NCBI RefSeq assembly: GCF_016597725.1
Contig: NZ_VCGY01000001.1
Location: 786,116 to 850,115, forward strand
DNA: 64,000 nucleotides
Reading direction: 5' to 3'
Source of the DNA: Marinobacter sp. 1-4A
GTDB taxonomy: Bacteria > Pseudomonadota > Gammaproteobacteria > Pseudomonadales > Oleiphilaceae
The position numbers and the translations under genes were made by a program. The notes beneath the pieces were generated by a model. It did not search any database and was not told where the DNA came from. It saw only the letters and a list, made by a program, of their open reading frames with translations. Shown here piece after piece: positions 1 through 9,866 of this stretch (position 1 is its first letter; the number at the start of each line of letters is the position of its first letter).

Positions 1-1
1 A

Positions 2-799
2 GCCAACCTAAAGCTGGTTATGACCCTACTGCAGGATTATCAGATAGACGCCGAAGGAGCTTCAAGTGGTTTTGAAGCCCTGAGCAAGTCCCGACAAAAA
101 CCGTTTGATCTGGTTTTTATGGATCTGCAAATGCCGGGTATGGACGGCGTAGAAACAACCGCGCGGATTCGTGAAATGGATAAAAACAATAATCATAGAA
201 CAGCCATCATCGCACTCACGGCGCACGCGCTGGCTGATGAGCAAGAGCGGCTGGCCCGACAGGGGTTTGACGGCTACATGCCTAAACCCATTAGCAGTGT
301 GCAATTGGCCGACACCATACACGAGTGGACTGGCTATCAGTGCCGGAGTAGCAGCACAGGCCGCATTCAGGTTCCCGAGGTGCGGGATACAAGGCGCACC
401 TTGAGGCCCTCTACGCGACAAATGCAGCGGGATTGCGTAAGCGTGGATGAGAGTATCCAACTGGCTGCGGGTAAAACGGATTTGGCGGAAGAGCTATTCA
501 GCATGCTGGTGGAGCAATTGCCCACAGATCTAGACACTATTGAACGACTCTGGGCGAGCAACGACTTGGAGAACCTTCTGGAATGCGTGCACAAACTGCA
601 TGGCGCCACACGTTACTGCGGCGTTCCCGAGCTACGCTCCGCGGCAAATCACTTGGAAACGGCGCTCAAATGCTCAGCGCCGGACATGGAGTTGCAGAAA
701 AACCAGCTAACCTCTGCTATCGAGCGCCTGCAAATCTGGAGTGAACAGACCGACTGGCAGCAGATGTTCCGGGAGCATTATCAGCAGGCTGACGCTTGA
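2..799 (+). CDS. barA: Hybrid sensor histidine kinase BarA/GacS, C-terminal part (gene starts before the window)
   Basis: The open frame is already running at base 2, so only the last 265 or so residues are visible. They hold a response-regulator receiver domain (about the first 105 residues, with the phospho-acceptor Asp in [12 protein letters not shown] and a Lys in MPKPIS) followed by an Hpt domain whose phospho-accepting His lies in [16 protein letters not shown]. That receiver-then-Hpt ending, and the wording of the Hpt motif, match the tripartite kinase BarA/GacS, which passes phosphate to the regulator UvrY/GacA and so controls CsrA-sequestering small RNAs. The kinase core, sensor and membrane segments are outside the window. 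The 3' end overlaps the 3' end of convergent pdxJ by 19 bases. The family call is strong; which of the two names applies is convention. Confidence 0.88.
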   Translation, partial: ANLKLVMTLLQDYQIDAEGASSGFEALSKSRQKPFDLVFMDLQMPGMDGVETTARIREMDKNNNHRTAIIALTAHALADEQERLARQGFDGYMPKPISSVQLADTIHEWTGYQCRSSSTGRIQVPEVRDTRRTLRPSTRQMQRDCVSVDESIQLAAGKTDLAEELFSMLVEQLPTDLDTIERLWASNDLENLLECVHKLHGATRYCGVPELRSAANHLETALKCSAPDMELQKNQLTSAIERLQIWSEQTDWQQMFREHYQQADA

Positions 800-1518
800 T
801 CAAGAATTGTCTTCATATCCCGAACCGCTTCTTTCAGTCCACTAAACACGGCTCTAGCGATAATCGCATGGCCAATATTCAGCTCATTAATCCCCGGAAT
901 CGCGGCAACCCGCTCGGTATTGTGATAATGCAATCCATGACCCGCATTCACAATCAGTCCTTTTTTGCGGGCGTAAGCCACCGCGTCGGTTAGGGCTTTG
1001 AAGGCTGCGTCCTGAGCTTCGGCACCAACAGCCTCAGCGTATTCGCCGGTATGAAGTTCAATCACGGGCGCGCCGCAGCGTACAGCGGCATCAATCTGCA
1101 CCGGATCTGGATCTATAAACAGAGAAACTTCCGCGCCCAACTTGGCAAGGCGCTCACAAGCTCTCGCTACACGTTCTTCTTGGCCATCAACATCAAGGCC
1201 GCCTTCGGTTGTAAGCTCTTCGCGCTTTTCGGGCACCAAACACACACACTCAGGCTTCACTTTTTCGGCGAATTCCAGCATGGCATCTGTAACCGCCATT
1301 TCCAGATTCATTTTAGTCTGCAGCACTTCTTTAAGTAACAACACATCACGATCTTGAATGTGTCGGCGGTCTTCCCTTGGATGGATGGTAATGCCGTCGG
1401 CGCCGGCTTCTTCAGCAATCAGTGCAGCCTGAACCGGATCGGGGTAACGCGTTCCCCGGGCCTCGCGTAACGTGGCAACATGATCGATATTGACACCAAG
1501 CAATACTCTAGGATTCAT
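781..1518 (-). CDS. pdxJ: Pyridoxine 5'-phosphate synthase
   Basis: PdxJ condenses 1-deoxy-D-xylulose 5-phosphate with 3-amino-2-oxopropyl phosphate to give pyridoxine 5'-phosphate, the last ring-forming step of DXP-dependent vitamin B6 synthesis. The 245-residue protein has the family's usual length and its signature segments: [18 protein letters not shown] near the N terminus (catalytic His), LEMAVTDAM (Glu) and [10 protein letters not shown] (His) near residue 190. It is the last gene of the leftward lepA-lepB-rnc-era-recO operon, 11 bases after recO, an order also known in Pseudomonas and enterics. Its 3' end overlaps the 3' end of barA. Confidence 0.97.
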   Translation of the reverse strand: MNPRVLLGVNIDHVATLREARGTRYPDPVQAALIAEEAGADGITIHPREDRRHIQDRDVLLLKEVLQTKMNLEMAVTDAMLEFAEKVKPECVCLVPEKREELTTEGGLDVDGQEERVARACERLAKLGAEVSLFIDPDPVQIDAAVRCGAPVIELHTGEYAEAVGAEAQDAAFKALTDAVAYARKKGLIVNAGHGLHYHNTERVAAIPGINELNIGHAIIARAVFSGLKEAVRDMKTILDQASAC

Positions 1519-1529
1519 GTGGTTCTCCC

Positions 1530-2255
1530 TTAAGATGAGCGAACAGAGTGATGAGTAAAAAGGCTGCGACTATTCAACGGGCGGCCCTGCAGCAGGTAGT
1601 CCGTTAGCACGCGCATAACCCGCTTCGATAACCGGCGGCTAGCGCTGCTTTGATAATCCCCGCTGGCAAGGGCCAGCAACGTTTCCCCGTGCAGGTTTTG
1701 CAAACGCACGCCACTGGAAGCGTTAGCAACAATACCTTGTTCGGGGTTATAGCAATAGGTTTGCCCGGAGTGGACGGGCTCGCCAGTATCCATCGCCAGA
1801 TCCCATAAAAAATCGTACCCCAGAGCTGCTGCAAATGCCTGTTCAAACTTCCGTAAAACCGGCTCCACATCCGACGCCTGCGCAAGTTGCTCAAGCGCCC
1901 CGATGTATGCGGCAAAGAGAGTTGGATGGGGGTCTGCCTGGGGCAAAATTCTTTGCATCAGTTCATTGAGGTACAGGCCACTGTAAAGCGAGGCGGTGCG
2001 ATGCAGTAAGGGGCCTTCACGAACATCTACTTCGGTGAGCGTTTTCAGGTCGCCGCGTCCTACCCAGCCCAGAAGCAGTGGCTGAAAAGGCTGTAACTGA
2101 GCCTTTAACGGGCTCTTATTACCAATAGCACCACGGGCTATGACGCTCAGGCGGCCGTGATTCAGGGTAAAAAGATCAACCATGAGGCTGGTTTCCCGCC
2201 AGGGTCGGCGGTGAATCACATACGCGGGTTCCTGCTGCTGCGCTTCTCTACTCAT
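1530..2255 (-). CDS. recO: DNA repair protein RecO
   Basis: RecO works with RecR (and RecF) to load RecA on SSB-coated single-stranded DNA during gap repair. The 241-residue product has an N-terminal OB-fold (residues about 10-85, including [18 protein letters not shown] and [10 protein letters not shown]) followed by the helical C-terminal domain. As in many gammaproteobacterial RecO proteins I see no four-Cys zinc finger. The gene sits 32 bases after era and 11 before pdxJ, the conserved era-recO-pdxJ order, which supports the call as much as the sequence does. Confidence 0.95.
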   Translation of the reverse strand: MSREAQQQEPAYVIHRRPWRETSLMVDLFTLNHGRLSVIARGAIGNKSPLKAQLQPFQPLLLGWVGRGDLKTLTEVDVREGPLLHRTASLYSGLYLNELMQRILPQADPHPTLFAAYIGALEQLAQASDVEPVLRKFEQAFAAALGYDFLWDLAMDTGEPVHSGQTYCYNPEQGIVANASSGVRLQNLHGETLLALASGDYQSSASRRLSKRVMRVLTDYLLQGRPLNSRSLFTHHSVRSS

Positions 2256-2287
2256 AGTGCCTCAAGGGGGCAGAGCGGCCTCAACGT

Positions 2288-3205
2288 TTAGAGATCGTTC
2301 ATACCCAGACTCTTTAGCGCCCGGTCACTATCAGCCCAGCCACGCTTTACCTTCACCCACAACTTCAGCATAACCTTACTGTCGAACATACGTTCCATGT
2401 CGGCGCGGGCTTCCTGCCCAATACTGCGTAGCCTGTCGCCTTTATCGCCAATCATGATTTTCTTCTGGCCTTCACGCTCCACAAGAATCAACGCCGATAT
2501 GTGCAGCGTTTTTCCATCATGTTTGAACTCTTCGATTTCTACTGCCACAGAGTAAGGTAGCTCAGCGCCAAGTTGCCGTGTGATCTTTTCCCGCACCATT
2601 TCCGACGCCATAAAGCGCTCACTGCGATCAGTAATCTGATCGTCGGGATAGAAGTGGACGCTCTCCGGCAGAAAACGGCCCACCGCTTCTTCCAGCGGCT
2701 CCAGATTGGTTTCCTTCAAGGCGGAGATGGGTATAATTTCCGCAAACTCGTGCTTTCTGGACAGCATGTCTAGGTGCGGCAGCAGATTCTCCCGCTTTTC
2801 AATCCGGTCCACTTTGTTAACCGCCAGAATAACCGGGCATTCTAGTTTACTCAGTTTTTCCAATACCATCTCGTCGGCGGTGGTCCAAGCCAATTGGTCC
2901 ACCACAAATACCACTACATCCACACCGGAAAGCGCCGACGTAGCCGCTTTGTTCATATAGCGGTTCAGAGCTCTTGGCTCTTCCACGTGCATCCCGGGTG
3001 TATCTACATAGATCGCTTGATCCAAGCCCTCGGTTTTAATTCCCAGCACCTTGTGACGCGTCGTTTGAGGCTTGCGGGAGGTAATGCTCAGCTTCTGCCC
3101 CAAAATATGGTTCAACAAGGTTGATTTACCGACGTTGGGGCGGCCAACTATCGCGACGAAACCACAGCGACTGTCAGGATTTTCCGGGCGGGTAATATCG
3201 TTCAT
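2288..3205 (-). CDS. era: GTPase Era
   Basis: Era is an essential membrane-associated GTPase that binds the 3' end of 16S rRNA and checks 30S assembly. The 305-residue protein has the G1 loop GRPNVGKST, the switch-I region with KPQTTRHK, the G3 motif DTPGMH and G4 NKVD, followed by a C-terminal KH RNA-binding domain (about residues 200-290, with [15 protein letters not shown]). The start codon overlaps the stop of rnc by one base (TGATG), implying translational coupling with RNase III, a partner in rRNA maturation. Length and motifs are normal. Confidence 0.98.
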   Translation of the reverse strand: MNDITRPENPDSRCGFVAIVGRPNVGKSTLLNHILGQKLSITSRKPQTTRHKVLGIKTEGLDQAIYVDTPGMHVEEPRALNRYMNKAATSALSGVDVVVFVVDQLAWTTADEMVLEKLSKLECPVILAVNKVDRIEKRENLLPHLDMLSRKHEFAEIIPISALKETNLEPLEEAVGRFLPESVHFYPDDQITDRSERFMASEMVREKITRQLGAELPYSVAVEIEEFKHDGKTLHISALILVEREGQKKIMIGDKGDRLRSIGQEARADMERMFDSKVMLKLWVKVKRGWADSDRALKSLGMNDL

Positions 3206-3894
3206 CAGGGTGTCTCCACGCCGAGTTGTTTCAGCGCACTACGGGCTGCTTCCTGTTCCGCAATACGGCGACTGCTGCCAACGCCGCTGGTTTTGCGCTC
3301 TAGCGAAGGCAACACACAGGATACGTGAAATGTCTGTTTATGAGCTTCTCCGTCCACAGAAACCACATCGTATCTGGGCAACGGGAACTGGCGGGACTGT
3401 AGGTACTCCTGCAATCGGGTCTTTGGATCTTTTTGAGTATCCTGAAGGTCGAGCTGTTTAAGGCGTAGCTCGAACCAGCGCAGAACCTGCTCCCGGCAGG
3501 TGTGGAAATCGCTATCGAGGTAAATAGCACCAATGACGGATTCCACGGCATCTGCAAGAATGGACTCGCGACGAAAGCCGCCGCTTTTCAGCTCGCCGGA
3601 CCCCAACCTCAAATAGCTTCCCAAGTCGAACTCCCGACCAATCTCGGCCAGAGTTACACCTTTCACCATACGAGCGCGCAAGCGGCTCAGGTGGCCTTCC
3701 CGGGCTTTATCAAAATTCAGGAACAAGTACTCTGCAATCACCATGTTAACGATGGAGTCGCCAAGAAACTCCAATCGCTCATTGTTCTGATTGCCATAAC
3801 TTCGGTGCGTAAGCGCCAGCAAAAGACGCTCGGGCGACTTGAACTGATAACCAATGCGCCGTTGTAACTGATCCAGATCTGGTTGCGAACTCAC
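3205..3894 (-). CDS. rnc: Ribonuclease III
   Basis: RNase III cuts double-stranded RNA, including the 30S rRNA precursor and many regulated mRNAs. The 229-residue protein has the catalytic signature [15 protein letters not shown] (residues about 40-54), the second acidic cluster in [16 protein letters not shown], and a C-terminal double-stranded-RNA-binding domain (about residues 155-225, ending in the conserved [18 protein letters not shown]). It overlaps the DUF4845 gene by four bases (ATGA) and era by one base, so the three are probably translationally coupled. Length matches the E. coli enzyme. Confidence 0.98.
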   Translation of the reverse strand: MSSQPDLDQLQRRIGYQFKSPERLLLALTHRSYGNQNNERLEFLGDSIVNMVIAEYLFLNFDKAREGHLSRLRARMVKGVTLAEIGREFDLGSYLRLGSGELKSGGFRRESILADAVESVIGAIYLDSDFHTCREQVLRWFELRLKQLDLQDTQKDPKTRLQEYLQSRQFPLPRYDVVSVDGEAHKQTFHVSCVLPSLERKTSGVGSSRRIAEQEAARSALKQLGVETP

Positions 3895-4280
3895 TTACCC
3901 TTCAACTCGTATTTGTGCTGGAAGTGAACAATGACATCCATATTGCGGACAAGGTTGTTACGTACTTCATAATCCACGTTGACCAAAACAAGCTCGCCGT
4001 CTTTTTCAACCACAATATCTTTGGCATCAAGGCTGCGGATATTGTTCACACTTAGGCTCTTGTTGATCAAAGTACGAATTTGGGCTGGCCCCATCCGCGA
4101 CAAGCCTTCCGTGCCATCCAGATTTTCAAGCGCTTCCTGAATAGTCAGGTCGTCCATGTACGCTGGGCCAACCTTAATTGCCAAGGAAAGAACGCTACCG
4201 AAAAACAGAACCATAATCAGGATAACAAGCGCCGAAGCACCGCCTTGACGCCCCATGGCGGAGAGATTATTTTTCTTCAT
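3891..4280 (-). CDS. DUF4845 single-span membrane protein
   Basis: This is the small DUF4845 protein nearly always found between lepB and rnc in Pseudomonas-type genomes. The 129 residues begin with a short basic segment, then one hydrophobic helix (about residues 15-38, [19 protein letters not shown]), then a periplasm-facing domain of about 90 residues. Topology resembles a pseudopilin without a canonical processing site. A GGAG sequence lies ten bases before the ATG. It overlaps rnc by four bases and follows lepB by 27. Its function is unknown to me; the constant position beside signal peptidase suggests, but does not show, a role linked to membrane-protein export. Confidence 0.88.
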   Translation of the reverse strand: MKKNNLSAMGRQGGASALVILIMVLFFGSVLSLAIKVGPAYMDDLTIQEALENLDGTEGLSRMGPAQIRTLINKSLSVNNIRSLDAKDIVVEKDGELVLVNVDYEVRNNLVRNMDVIVHFQHKYELKGK

Positions 4281-4307
4281 TACAACTGAACTCCAAAATG
4301 GTCAGAA

Positions 4308-5087
4308 TTACTCAATACCGCCCACACGCTTAAAGGATGGCAAACTGGTGAAAGATTTCCAGTGCATCCAGATCGCAAAGGCTTTGCCCACAATCAATTC
4401 ATCGGGAACCGTGCCCCAATACCGGCTGTCGTTACTGTTATCGCGATTATCGCCCATCACGAAGTATTCACCTTCCGGTATTCGCCATTCCCCTTCACCC
4501 GGTGCGCCTGAGCGCCCCATTGTGTGAAAAATATCGTGCTCTACTGTGCCCAAATCTTCCCGGCGCACTTCTACCGGCGGCAGGCGCACGACAAACTCGC
4601 TCTCGATTTTTTCACCGTTGATAAACAACTGCTTATCGCGATAGCGCACAGTATCACCGGGCAAGCCAATCACACGCTTGATGTAGTTGGTTTTGCCGTC
4701 TTCGGGATAGCGGAACACCATAACATCACCCCGTTCCGGGTCCCCTATGCTCACAACTTTGGTTCCAGCAACGGGCAGGCGTAGGCCATAGGCGTACTTG
4801 TTAACCAGAATAAAATCACCAACCTCCAGAGTTGGCAGCATAGAACCTGAAGGAATCTGGAAAGGCTCCACCAGAAATGACCTGAGTATAAGCACAATCG
4901 CCAGTACCGGGAAAAACGAGCGGCTGAGATCAACCAAATACGGCTCTTTGGGCAGGTCTTCCTCGGCAGTGCTTTCGGAAGACACGGCAAGGCGACGCTT
5001 ACGCAAAAACAGTATGTCTGCCAGCCAGATTAGCCCCGATGCAAACGTCAGGACGACCAGTACCAGTGGAAAATCAATATCCATCAA
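4308..5087 (-). CDS. lepB: Signal peptidase I
   Basis: LepB removes signal peptides from secreted proteins at the outer face of the inner membrane. The 259-residue protein has an N-terminal membrane helix (residues about 5-25), a basic cytoplasmic loop, a second helix (about 58-76), then the catalytic domain with the nucleophile Ser in PSGSMLPTL and the general-base Lys in NYIKRVIGLPGD; the box-E region GDNRDNSNDSRYWG is intact. The gene follows lepA by eight bases, the classic lepA-lepB pair. A second Met at codon 2 makes the exact start ambiguous by one residue. Confidence 0.97.
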   Translation of the reverse strand: MMDIDFPLVLVVLTFASGLIWLADILFLRKRRLAVSSESTAEEDLPKEPYLVDLSRSFFPVLAIVLILRSFLVEPFQIPSGSMLPTLEVGDFILVNKYAYGLRLPVAGTKVVSIGDPERGDVMVFRYPEDGKTNYIKRVIGLPGDTVRYRDKQLFINGEKIESEFVVRLPPVEVRREDLGTVEHDIFHTMGRSGAPGEGEWRIPEGEYFVMGDNRDNSNDSRYWGTVPDELIVGKAFAIWMHWKSFTSLPSFKRVGGIE

Positions 5088-5095
5088 AGTCCCTT

Positions 5096-6898
5096 CTAAT
5101 TATCGACTTTCAGTACGGCAAGGAAGGCTTCCTGAGGCACCTCAACATTACCAACCTGTTTCATGCGCTTTTTGCCTTCTTTCTGCTTTTGGAGCAGCTT
5201 TTTCTTTCGGCTAACATCACCGCCGTAACATTTTGCCGTTACGTTTTTCCGCAATGCTTTAACACTGACTCTGGACACCACCTGATTACCGATAGCGGCC
5301 TGAATGGCAATATCGAACATCTGACGGGGAATCAGTTCTTTCATTTTCTCAATGAGCTGGCGCCCCTTATAGTGGGACTGGTCTTTATGAACAATCAGCG
5401 CCAATGCATCCACACGCTCACCGTTGATGAGTACATCAAGGCGCACCAGATTCGCCTGCTGAAAGCGGACAAAATGGTAGTCCAGCGAAGCGAAACCACG
5501 GCTGGCAGACTTAACCCGATCAAAGAAATCCAGCACAACTTCGGCCATGGGCAGCTCATAGGTCAGCTGCACCTGGTTGGTGGTAAAGTGCATGTTTTTC
5601 TGAACGCCACGCTTCTCTTCACAAAGGGCAATAACGTTACCCAAGTGCTCTTGAGGCACCAGAATATTCGCTTCAACAATGGGCTCGCGCATTTCCTCAA
5701 TGGAGCCAATATCCGGCAACTTTGAGGGGCTGTCCACCGACAATGTCTCGCCCTGCTTCGTCAACACCTCGTAGATAACCGTAGGTGCCGTCGTAATCAG
5801 GTTAATATCGTATTCGCGCTCCAGACGCTCCTGAATAATTTCCATATGCAACATGCCAAGGAAACCACACCGGAAGCCGAAACCAAGGGCATCGGAGCTC
5901 TCAGGCTCGTAAAATAGGGAGGCGTCGTTCAGGGTTAGTTTTTCCAGCGCATCGCGGAAATCGTTGTAGTCGTCTGCGCTCACCGGGAACAGACCGGCAT
6001 ATACCTGCGGCTGAACCTTCTTGAAACCGGGCAGCATGGGAGTTTCTTCGGCAAACTTGTGGTGCACTATGGTATCGCCCACAGGCGCACCATGAATATC
6101 TTTGATGCCCGCAACCACAAAGCCAACATCGCCCGCTTCCAGAATGTTGGTATCGTAGGGCTTGGGCTTAAAAATCCCTACTTTATCAGCGTTCCATGCC
6201 TTGCCGGTCGACTTGAGAACAATCTTGTCGCCTTTTTTCATAACGCCCTGGGTCACCCGGACGAGAGAAACAACGCCCAAATAGTTATCGAACCAGGAGT
6301 CGATGATCAACGCTTGCAAGGGCGCCGAACGATCGCCCTGAGGTGGTGGGATCTTCTTGATCAGATCTTCCAGAACGTCTTCAACACCCATGCCACTCTT
6401 GGCAGAACAACGAACCGCATCTGAAGCATCGATACCGATGATATCTTCAATTTCAGCCGCAACCCGCTCCGGCTCAGCCTGTGGCAGGTCCATTTTGTTC
6501 AAAACAGGTACAACTTCCAGCCCCTGTTCAATGGCTGTATAGCAGTTGGCAACAGACTGCGCCTCTACACCCTGACCGGCGTCTACAACCAACAGCGCGC
6601 CCTCACAGGCGTAAAGGGAGCGTGACACTTCGTAAGAAAAATCAACGTGCCCCGGAGTGTCGATAAGGTTCAGCTTGTAAACTTCGCCATCCCGTGCCGT
6701 GTAGCTCAGTGTGACGCTTTGGGCCTTGATGGTAATGCCCCGCTCCCGCTCAAGATCCATGGAATCCAAAACCTGCTCGGCCATTTCCCTTTTGGTTAGG
6801 CCGCCGCATATCTGGATAAAGCGGTCAGCAAGGGTGGATTTGCCATGGTCAATGTGGGCAATAATGGAAAAGTTACGGATTCGGCTCAGTTCAGTCAC
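5096..6898 (-). CDS. lepA: Elongation factor 4 (LepA)
   Basis: LepA is a translational GTPase that acts on stalled or back-translocated ribosomes and in 30S biogenesis. I take the GTG at 6898 as the start: it gives 600 residues beginning [20 protein letters not shown], the same N terminus and length as E. coli LepA (599); the longer frame to 6949 adds 17 residues that the family lacks. Motifs: G1 AHIDHGKS, G3 DTPGH, G4 NKMD, and the LepA-specific C-terminal domain from about residue 485. No good Shine-Dalgarno precedes the GTG. It is the first gene of the operon running to pdxJ. Confidence 0.97.
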   Translation of the reverse strand: MTELSRIRNFSIIAHIDHGKSTLADRFIQICGGLTKREMAEQVLDSMDLERERGITIKAQSVTLSYTARDGEVYKLNLIDTPGHVDFSYEVSRSLYACEGALLVVDAGQGVEAQSVANCYTAIEQGLEVVPVLNKMDLPQAEPERVAAEIEDIIGIDASDAVRCSAKSGMGVEDVLEDLIKKIPPPQGDRSAPLQALIIDSWFDNYLGVVSLVRVTQGVMKKGDKIVLKSTGKAWNADKVGIFKPKPYDTNILEAGDVGFVVAGIKDIHGAPVGDTIVHHKFAEETPMLPGFKKVQPQVYAGLFPVSADDYNDFRDALEKLTLNDASLFYEPESSDALGFGFRCGFLGMLHMEIIQERLEREYDINLITTAPTVIYEVLTKQGETLSVDSPSKLPDIGSIEEMREPIVEANILVPQEHLGNVIALCEEKRGVQKNMHFTTNQVQLTYELPMAEVVLDFFDRVKSASRGFASLDYHFVRFQQANLVRLDVLINGERVDALALIVHKDQSHYKGRQLIEKMKELIPRQMFDIAIQAAIGNQVVSRVSVKALRKNVTAKCYGGDVSRKKKLLQKQKEGKKRMKQVGNVEVPQEAFLAVLKVDN

Positions 6899-7004
6899 AG
6901 ACAATGAATACTCATAATAAAGACGAAGGATTGAGCCCGGAGAGGCCAATACCTGAATCCGGGACCGGCGTGATTTTACCGGTTACCGACCGCCATTGCC
7001 ATGA

Positions 7005-9728
7005 TCAGGAAATAAGCGGCCGTTCATATTGCCGAATCAGGAAACCAATCAGGGCATCTTCTTCCAGCGGATAACTGAACAAGTTACCCTGGCACTGGGT
7101 GCATCCGGCGGATTTCAGGAAACTCAACTGCTGCGGCGTCTCTACGCCTTCCGCCACAACAGTAAGATGGAGCTGTTGCGCGAGCGCAATCACTGCAGAC
7201 GCCACATCGGTTGCACTAACATTGTACGGAATATCACGAATAAAACGGTGATCAATTTTTATGACATCTAGGGGTAACTGCTGCAAGGCAACCAAGGAGC
7301 ACGAGCCAGCCCCGAAATCGTCCAGAATCAGGCAAACACCAAGATCGTTAAGTGACAAAAGCAGCTCACGCACCATTCTCGGGTCTTCGTTCAGCAGTTC
7401 AACCGGCATTTCCAGTTCAAGCTTTTCCGGGGAAACACCGGTCTCGGTAATTACCTGCCGAACCATATCAAGGAAGTGGGAATCGGTTACTTGCGTGACG
7501 GACAGGTTAACCGCCATTTTCAGGGATTCAAAACCGGCCCTTTCCAACGCCTGAACCTGAATACAAGCCTGGCGCAAGGCTACTTCACCCAAACGGACAA
7601 TCAACCCGGTTTCTTCAGCCAAACCGATAAACTGCTGGGCCGACACTAGCCCTTTCTCCGGGTGGTGCCAGCGCAGGAAGGCTTCAACACCAATAACCCG
7701 CTCACTCGCCAGATCAATCTTTGGCTGGTAGTGCAAGACAAAGCGCTCTTCTTCCAGCGCACTGGCCAACTCTTCCTGTTGCAACAAACGGCGTGCGGCT
7801 TTGATATTCATGGCAGGCGTAAAGAACTGGTAGGTGTTCCGGCCCATTTCTTTAGCGCGGTACATGGCTAGGTCCGCAAACTTCATTAGGGTTCCCGGGT
7901 CTTCGCTGTCATGGGGAATCATGGTGATACCGATGCTGACCGTAATACCCACTTCGTGATCGTTCAAGCGTACCCGCTGGCACAATCGGCGCAATATGGT
8001 GTCTGCAACTTTACCCGCGGCTTCTGTGCCGCTGATTTGTGACAACAACACAACAAACTCATCACCGCCAAGGCGAGCTACCGAATCCTCTTCACGAACA
8101 CACCCCTCAAGCCATTGCGCAACTTGCTGCAAAAGCTCGTCACCCGCATCGTGACCAAGGGTATCGTTAATGCGTTTAAAACCATCAAGGTCCAGGAACA
8201 TCAAGGCAGCAGGTTCGCCACTCCTTCGGCTTCGGCGCACTACATTGTTCAAGCGGTCCCGGAACAGCTGGCGGTTGGCCAACCCGGTAAGTGGGTCGTA
8301 AAACGCCAATCTGTGCAGCTCAGACTGAGCCGCTTTGAGCTGGGTCAAATCACGCAAGCTAAGCACAACGCCCTCAACCCCGGGCACTGCAAGCATGTCG
8401 GTATAGGTGCCCTCCATGTTGCGCCAGTTGTCTTGTGCGTCGCAAATACGCGCCAGAATTACCGGCATTTGCTTACCCGGCGACTGCATCGCTTCGTCAA
8501 AGCCCTTCTTTAACTGAGGCCAATCGTCTTCGTGTACAAGTTTTTCCAGTGTGAGCGTATGCACTTCACTGGGATCAAAGCCGAGAATGTCGTAACTCGA
8601 CGGGCTGGCATAAAGCGGCGCTCCCGCTTCGTCCATAACCAAAGTGACGTTGGCGGCCCCTTCCGTGATAGCGCGATAGCGCCCTTCACTGATTTGCGCC
8701 ATGAGGCGAGAGCGGATTAGCACCAGAGCGATAACAAACAGCAGCAGGCTTATGACTGCGCCACTTCCAAGCACGATGAGCGGGCGCGGATCTGACGCCA
8801 AATAATCAAAAGCCGGGGTGGAGCGGGTTTGTAGCAGCCAGTCTCGCCCACCGTGGCTAACGGTTTGGCTCATTTCAAAGCTGAATTCATTATCGAGCGA
8901 CCCCAAATTAGAGCCGTACATAAGGTTTTCGCGGGTGCTCACGCCGTTGTCGTAAATGCGAACATCAAGAAACGGTGAAATCAGGCCAATGATGCCATCA
9001 AGAAGGTTATTCATGCGGAAGGCACTGAACACAAAGCCTGCCAACATCATGCGGCGTTCAGCCCGGATTTCGGGAACGTCTCCCCCTTGATAAACCGGGT
9101 AATACATAAGGAAGCTGGCTTGGTCCTCCGCCAGCTCTTCTTGCACCAGAACCACCTTGGCCGTTACCGTTGGAATGGCATTATCCCGTGATTTTTCCAT
9201 GGCCTTGCGGTGCACCGGATCGCTGAAAGCATCGTAGCCAAGTGCCCGCAGGTTTCTCTCGGTACCCGGCTCCAGATACACCATAGGATAGTAGAAGGGT
9301 CCGGTTCCGAGCGGCTTTACCAAATACTTGTGTACACCTTCTTCTCGCACCAATGCGATGTGCTCTGCCATGTCACGCACTTCAATGCGTTCAACAAAAC
9401 CTATGCCCTGAATGCCCGGGTAATACCGGTCTATATCTACTTTTTGCACATACTCCCGCCACTGCTCGCGGGATACGTTTCCCGCAACTGCGAAGAGGCC
9501 AGCGCTGCCAGCCAGAACCTGCTCGTAATTGAGCAAACGCTCCTCGATGGCTGTTTTGAGTTGCAACGATTGGGTTCGGAATCTGGCTTCTGTGCGATCT
9601 TCCACCAAGCGTATGGAAAACTGCCAGGACGCAGCGGTTAGAGCGGCTGCCACGACAAGAAGCAGCCAGGCAAGCCAGGAACTGCGGAGTTTAAGAAGCT
9701 GCAGGAGAGGGAGATCCTTTCTATTCAT
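7005..9728 (-). CDS. CHASE-PAS-GGDEF-EAL cyclic-di-GMP turnover protein
   Basis: A 907-residue inner-membrane protein: transmembrane helix (about 15-32), periplasmic CHASE-type sensor (about 75-300), second helix (about 315-337), PAS domain (about 350-465), GGDEF (about 475-640) and EAL (about 650-895). GGDEF is intact at residues 554-558, with the allosteric RxxD site (REED, 545-548) five residues ahead, so diguanylate cyclase activity and product inhibition are likely. In the EAL domain the signature reads EAF (682-684); metal ligands Asn741, Glu773 and Asp803-Asp804 are present, but the conserved Glu three residues after Glu773 is Val and the DDFG loop reads DDFGAGSCSL instead of DDFGTGYSSL, so phosphodiesterase activity may be weak. 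The signal sensed is unknown. Confidence 0.93.
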   Translation of the reverse strand: MNRKDLPLLQLLKLRSSWLAWLLLVVAAALTAASWQFSIRLVEDRTEARFRTQSLQLKTAIEERLLNYEQVLAGSAGLFAVAGNVSREQWREYVQKVDIDRYYPGIQGIGFVERIEVRDMAEHIALVREEGVHKYLVKPLGTGPFYYPMVYLEPGTERNLRALGYDAFSDPVHRKAMEKSRDNAIPTVTAKVVLVQEELAEDQASFLMYYPVYQGGDVPEIRAERRMMLAGFVFSAFRMNNLLDGIIGLISPFLDVRIYDNGVSTRENLMYGSNLGSLDNEFSFEMSQTVSHGGRDWLLQTRSTPAFDYLASDPRPLIVLGSGAVISLLLFVIALVLIRSRLMAQISEGRYRAITEGAANVTLVMDEAGAPLYASPSSYDILGFDPSEVHTLTLEKLVHEDDWPQLKKGFDEAMQSPGKQMPVILARICDAQDNWRNMEGTYTDMLAVPGVEGVVLSLRDLTQLKAAQSELHRLAFYDPLTGLANRQLFRDRLNNVVRRSRRSGEPAALMFLDLDGFKRINDTLGHDAGDELLQQVAQWLEGCVREEDSVARLGGDEFVVLLSQISGTEAAGKVADTILRRLCQRVRLNDHEVGITVSIGITMIPHDSEDPGTLMKFADLAMYRAKEMGRNTYQFFTPAMNIKAARRLLQQEELASALEEERFVLHYQPKIDLASERVIGVEAFLRWHHPEKGLVSAQQFIGLAEETGLIVRLGEVALRQACIQVQALERAGFESLKMAVNLSVTQVTDSHFLDMVRQVITETGVSPEKLELEMPVELLNEDPRMVRELLLSLNDLGVCLILDDFGAGSCSLVALQQLPLDVIKIDHRFIRDIPYNVSATDVASAVIALAQQLHLTVVAEGVETPQQLSFLKSAGCTQCQGNLFSYPLEEDALIGFLIRQYERPLIS

Positions 9729-9787
9729 AATACGTTAACCTGATCCGTTCCGTGGCAGCTCTATTTTTGGCGCGAGACAGTATAACA

Positions 9788-9836
9788 AAAGCCTCCAGAC
9801 CTGTCGTTTTTAACATCAGGCCTGAAGGCTTTTTTA
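9788..9836 (-). terminator. Rho-independent terminator after mucD (bidirectional in form)
   Basis: Arms 9788-9803 and 9817-9832 pair over 16 positions with two G-U wobbles when read on the minus strand, with a 13-base loop. A run TTTTGTT follows on the minus strand, so it ends the algU-mucD transcript. T-rich sequence on the other side means it could also work on the plus strand. Confidence 0.85.
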
Positions 9837-9866
9837 CTATCGCCAGTGGGTTATCGGATAACGCTA

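Noticed and set aside
6898..6949. Longer lepA start, and a six-codon frame ATG-AGT to TGA that overlaps the lepA GTG
   Set aside because: The extra 17 residues are absent from the family, and the mini-frame has no ribosome site, so a leader-peptide role is not supported.
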